NCBI RefSeq assembly: GCF_030408555.1
Contig: NZ_CP047048.1
Span: 2,170,001 to 2,234,000, forward strand
Reading direction: 5' to 3'
Source: Corynebacterium aurimucosum
GTDB taxonomy: Bacteria; Actinomycetota; Actinomycetes; Mycobacteriales; Mycobacteriaceae
Length of the DNA stretch: 64,000 nucleotides
Part shown: positions 63,545 through 64,000 of the stretch, in pieces
Position numbering within the stretch: the stretch's first letter is position 1
Layout: each line of letters opens with the position of its first letter
Translations under genes and position numbers: made by a program
Notes under the pieces: model-generated
The model's input: only the letters and a program-made list of their open reading frames with translations
Databases searched by the model: none
Told to the model about the DNA's origin: nothing

Positions 63545-63562
63545 TACACGGGTGATATTCCC
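63545..63562 (+). repeat. 18-bp repeat, copy 2
   Basis: TACACGGGTGATATTCCC. The 478-bp gap 63279-63756 holds this pair, the NrdR boxes and the rpmJ terminator; I see no gene in it. Confidence 0.6.
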
Positions 63563-63698
63563 TGCTCGTTCACCGAAGATTCACCTAGTTTGTGACAAAC
63601 ACCACTCGGGCCCCGGTTTTCGCCTCCCGCACACTGGCACGAAAGACTCCTTAAGCTCACAGAGGCAGTTTCAGCCCGGGGCGAGGCAGCAAAAGGAA

Positions 63699-63741
63699 AC
63701 CGCCCCCTCCAACAAGCTATGAGCATGCTGAAGGGGGCGGT
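63699..63741 (-). terminator. Terminator of rpmJ
   Basis: Minus strand ACCGCCCCCTTC, loop with AGCATGCT, GGAGGGGGCGGT, followed by TTTCCTTTT; one mismatch in the stem. Confidence 0.82.
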
Positions 63742-63756
63742 GCGAGTCCGTACAAC

Positions 63757-63879
63757 TTAGCCCTGGCGAGCCTTGAAGCGCGGATCCTTCTTGTTGATCA
63801 CGAAGACCTTACCGTGGCGGCGAATAACCTGGGCGCCCGGCTTCTTCTTCAGCGACCGAAGCGACTTGCGAACCTTCAT
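63757..63879 (-). CDS. rpmJ: 50S ribosomal protein L36, cysteine-free form
   Basis: 40 residues: [20 protein letters not shown] then [20 protein letters not shown]. It is too short for usual gene finders' first pass. AAGGAG lies 7 nt before the ATG. The Zn-ribbon Cys/His ligands of the common 37-residue L36 (CxxC...C...H) are missing, so this is the zinc-independent C- paralogue (YkgO-like). Corynebacteria carry it between nrdH and nadE. Confidence 0.93.
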   Translation of the reverse strand: MKVRKSLRSLKKKPGAQVIRRHGKVFVINKKDPRFKARQG

Positions 63880-64000
63880 CGGGCGCTCCTTTCGTTATGC
63901 GCAATCTTGATGCGATTGATTAGTTCAAAGCACAGCCGGGCAGACACCCAGCAATGACACGAGGAAAAATGTTACCCCACGCGCGCGCCATAACCAAAAC

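Overview
The window is chromosomal DNA of a high-GC actinobacterium, almost certainly a Corynebacterium. The signs are a multidomain type I fatty acid synthase (one gene of about 8.9 kb), a DtxR-type iron regulon, many GTG starts, leaderless-looking promoters, and gene order that I recall from C. glutamicum and partly from Mycobacterium (bcp-fasR-acpS-fas, pncB/dinG/serB/ctaD/nrdF/gntR1/nrdEIH/rpmJ, and clpS to rdgB). Species cannot be fixed. The genes look intact apart from a few remnants.

Layout. 1-2 kb: 5' part of ettA and a second-type ssb. 2-4.6 kb: a CopD/CtaG copper membrane protein and a short LysR-type HTH protein, then tRNA-Arg. 4.7-7.9 kb: a sulfatase-like pseudoenzyme, a PspC protein, an SDR, and a complete IS3-family element sitting inside what was a terminator hairpin. 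7.9-12.1 kb: an AGCS symporter, orn, tRNA-His, a DtxR-boxed siderophore-interacting protein and a 3-methyladenine glycosylase. 12.1-15.7 kb: sucCD and an L,D-transpeptidase lipoprotein. 15.9-19.7 kb: tRNA-Lys, a 2H phosphoesterase and a DtxR-boxed Fe-siderophore ABC importer.

19.8-34.7 kb is the lipid-synthesis region: DUF3618, bcp, a TetR regulator that is probably FasR, acpS, a complete sugar-type ABC importer lodged between acpS and fas, the type I fas gene, and a 56-codon ORF whose stop codon overlaps the fas start. An HNH nuclease lies divergent to it. 34.8-43.8 kb: an OppB-type permease relic, an SPFH protein, a prolyl-aminopeptidase-like hydrolase, and a pyruvate formate-lyase locus in which the catalytic body and the glycyl-radical domain are separate genes, followed by pflA. 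Divergent to it is an NCS2 nucleobase permease carrying a C-terminal OHCU-decarboxylase-like domain.

43.8-56.4 kb is a conserved actinobacterial block: DUF3817, a membrane protein, tRNA-Leu, rdgB, rph, an MBL hydrolase, murI, rhomboid, P1 peptidase, DUF2017, clpS, a CAP-like protein, pncB, dinG, a PTH2-type hydrolase and serB. 56.5-63.9 kb holds ctaD, nrdF, a GntR1-like regulator, nrdEIH under paired NrdR boxes, and a cysteine-free rpmJ.

The most notable item is the two-gene pyruvate formate-lyase. Next are the small ORF coupled to fas, the permease-OHCU fusion with substituted catalytic positions, the terminator-splitting IS, and an unexplained 18-bp repeat upstream of nrdHIE.
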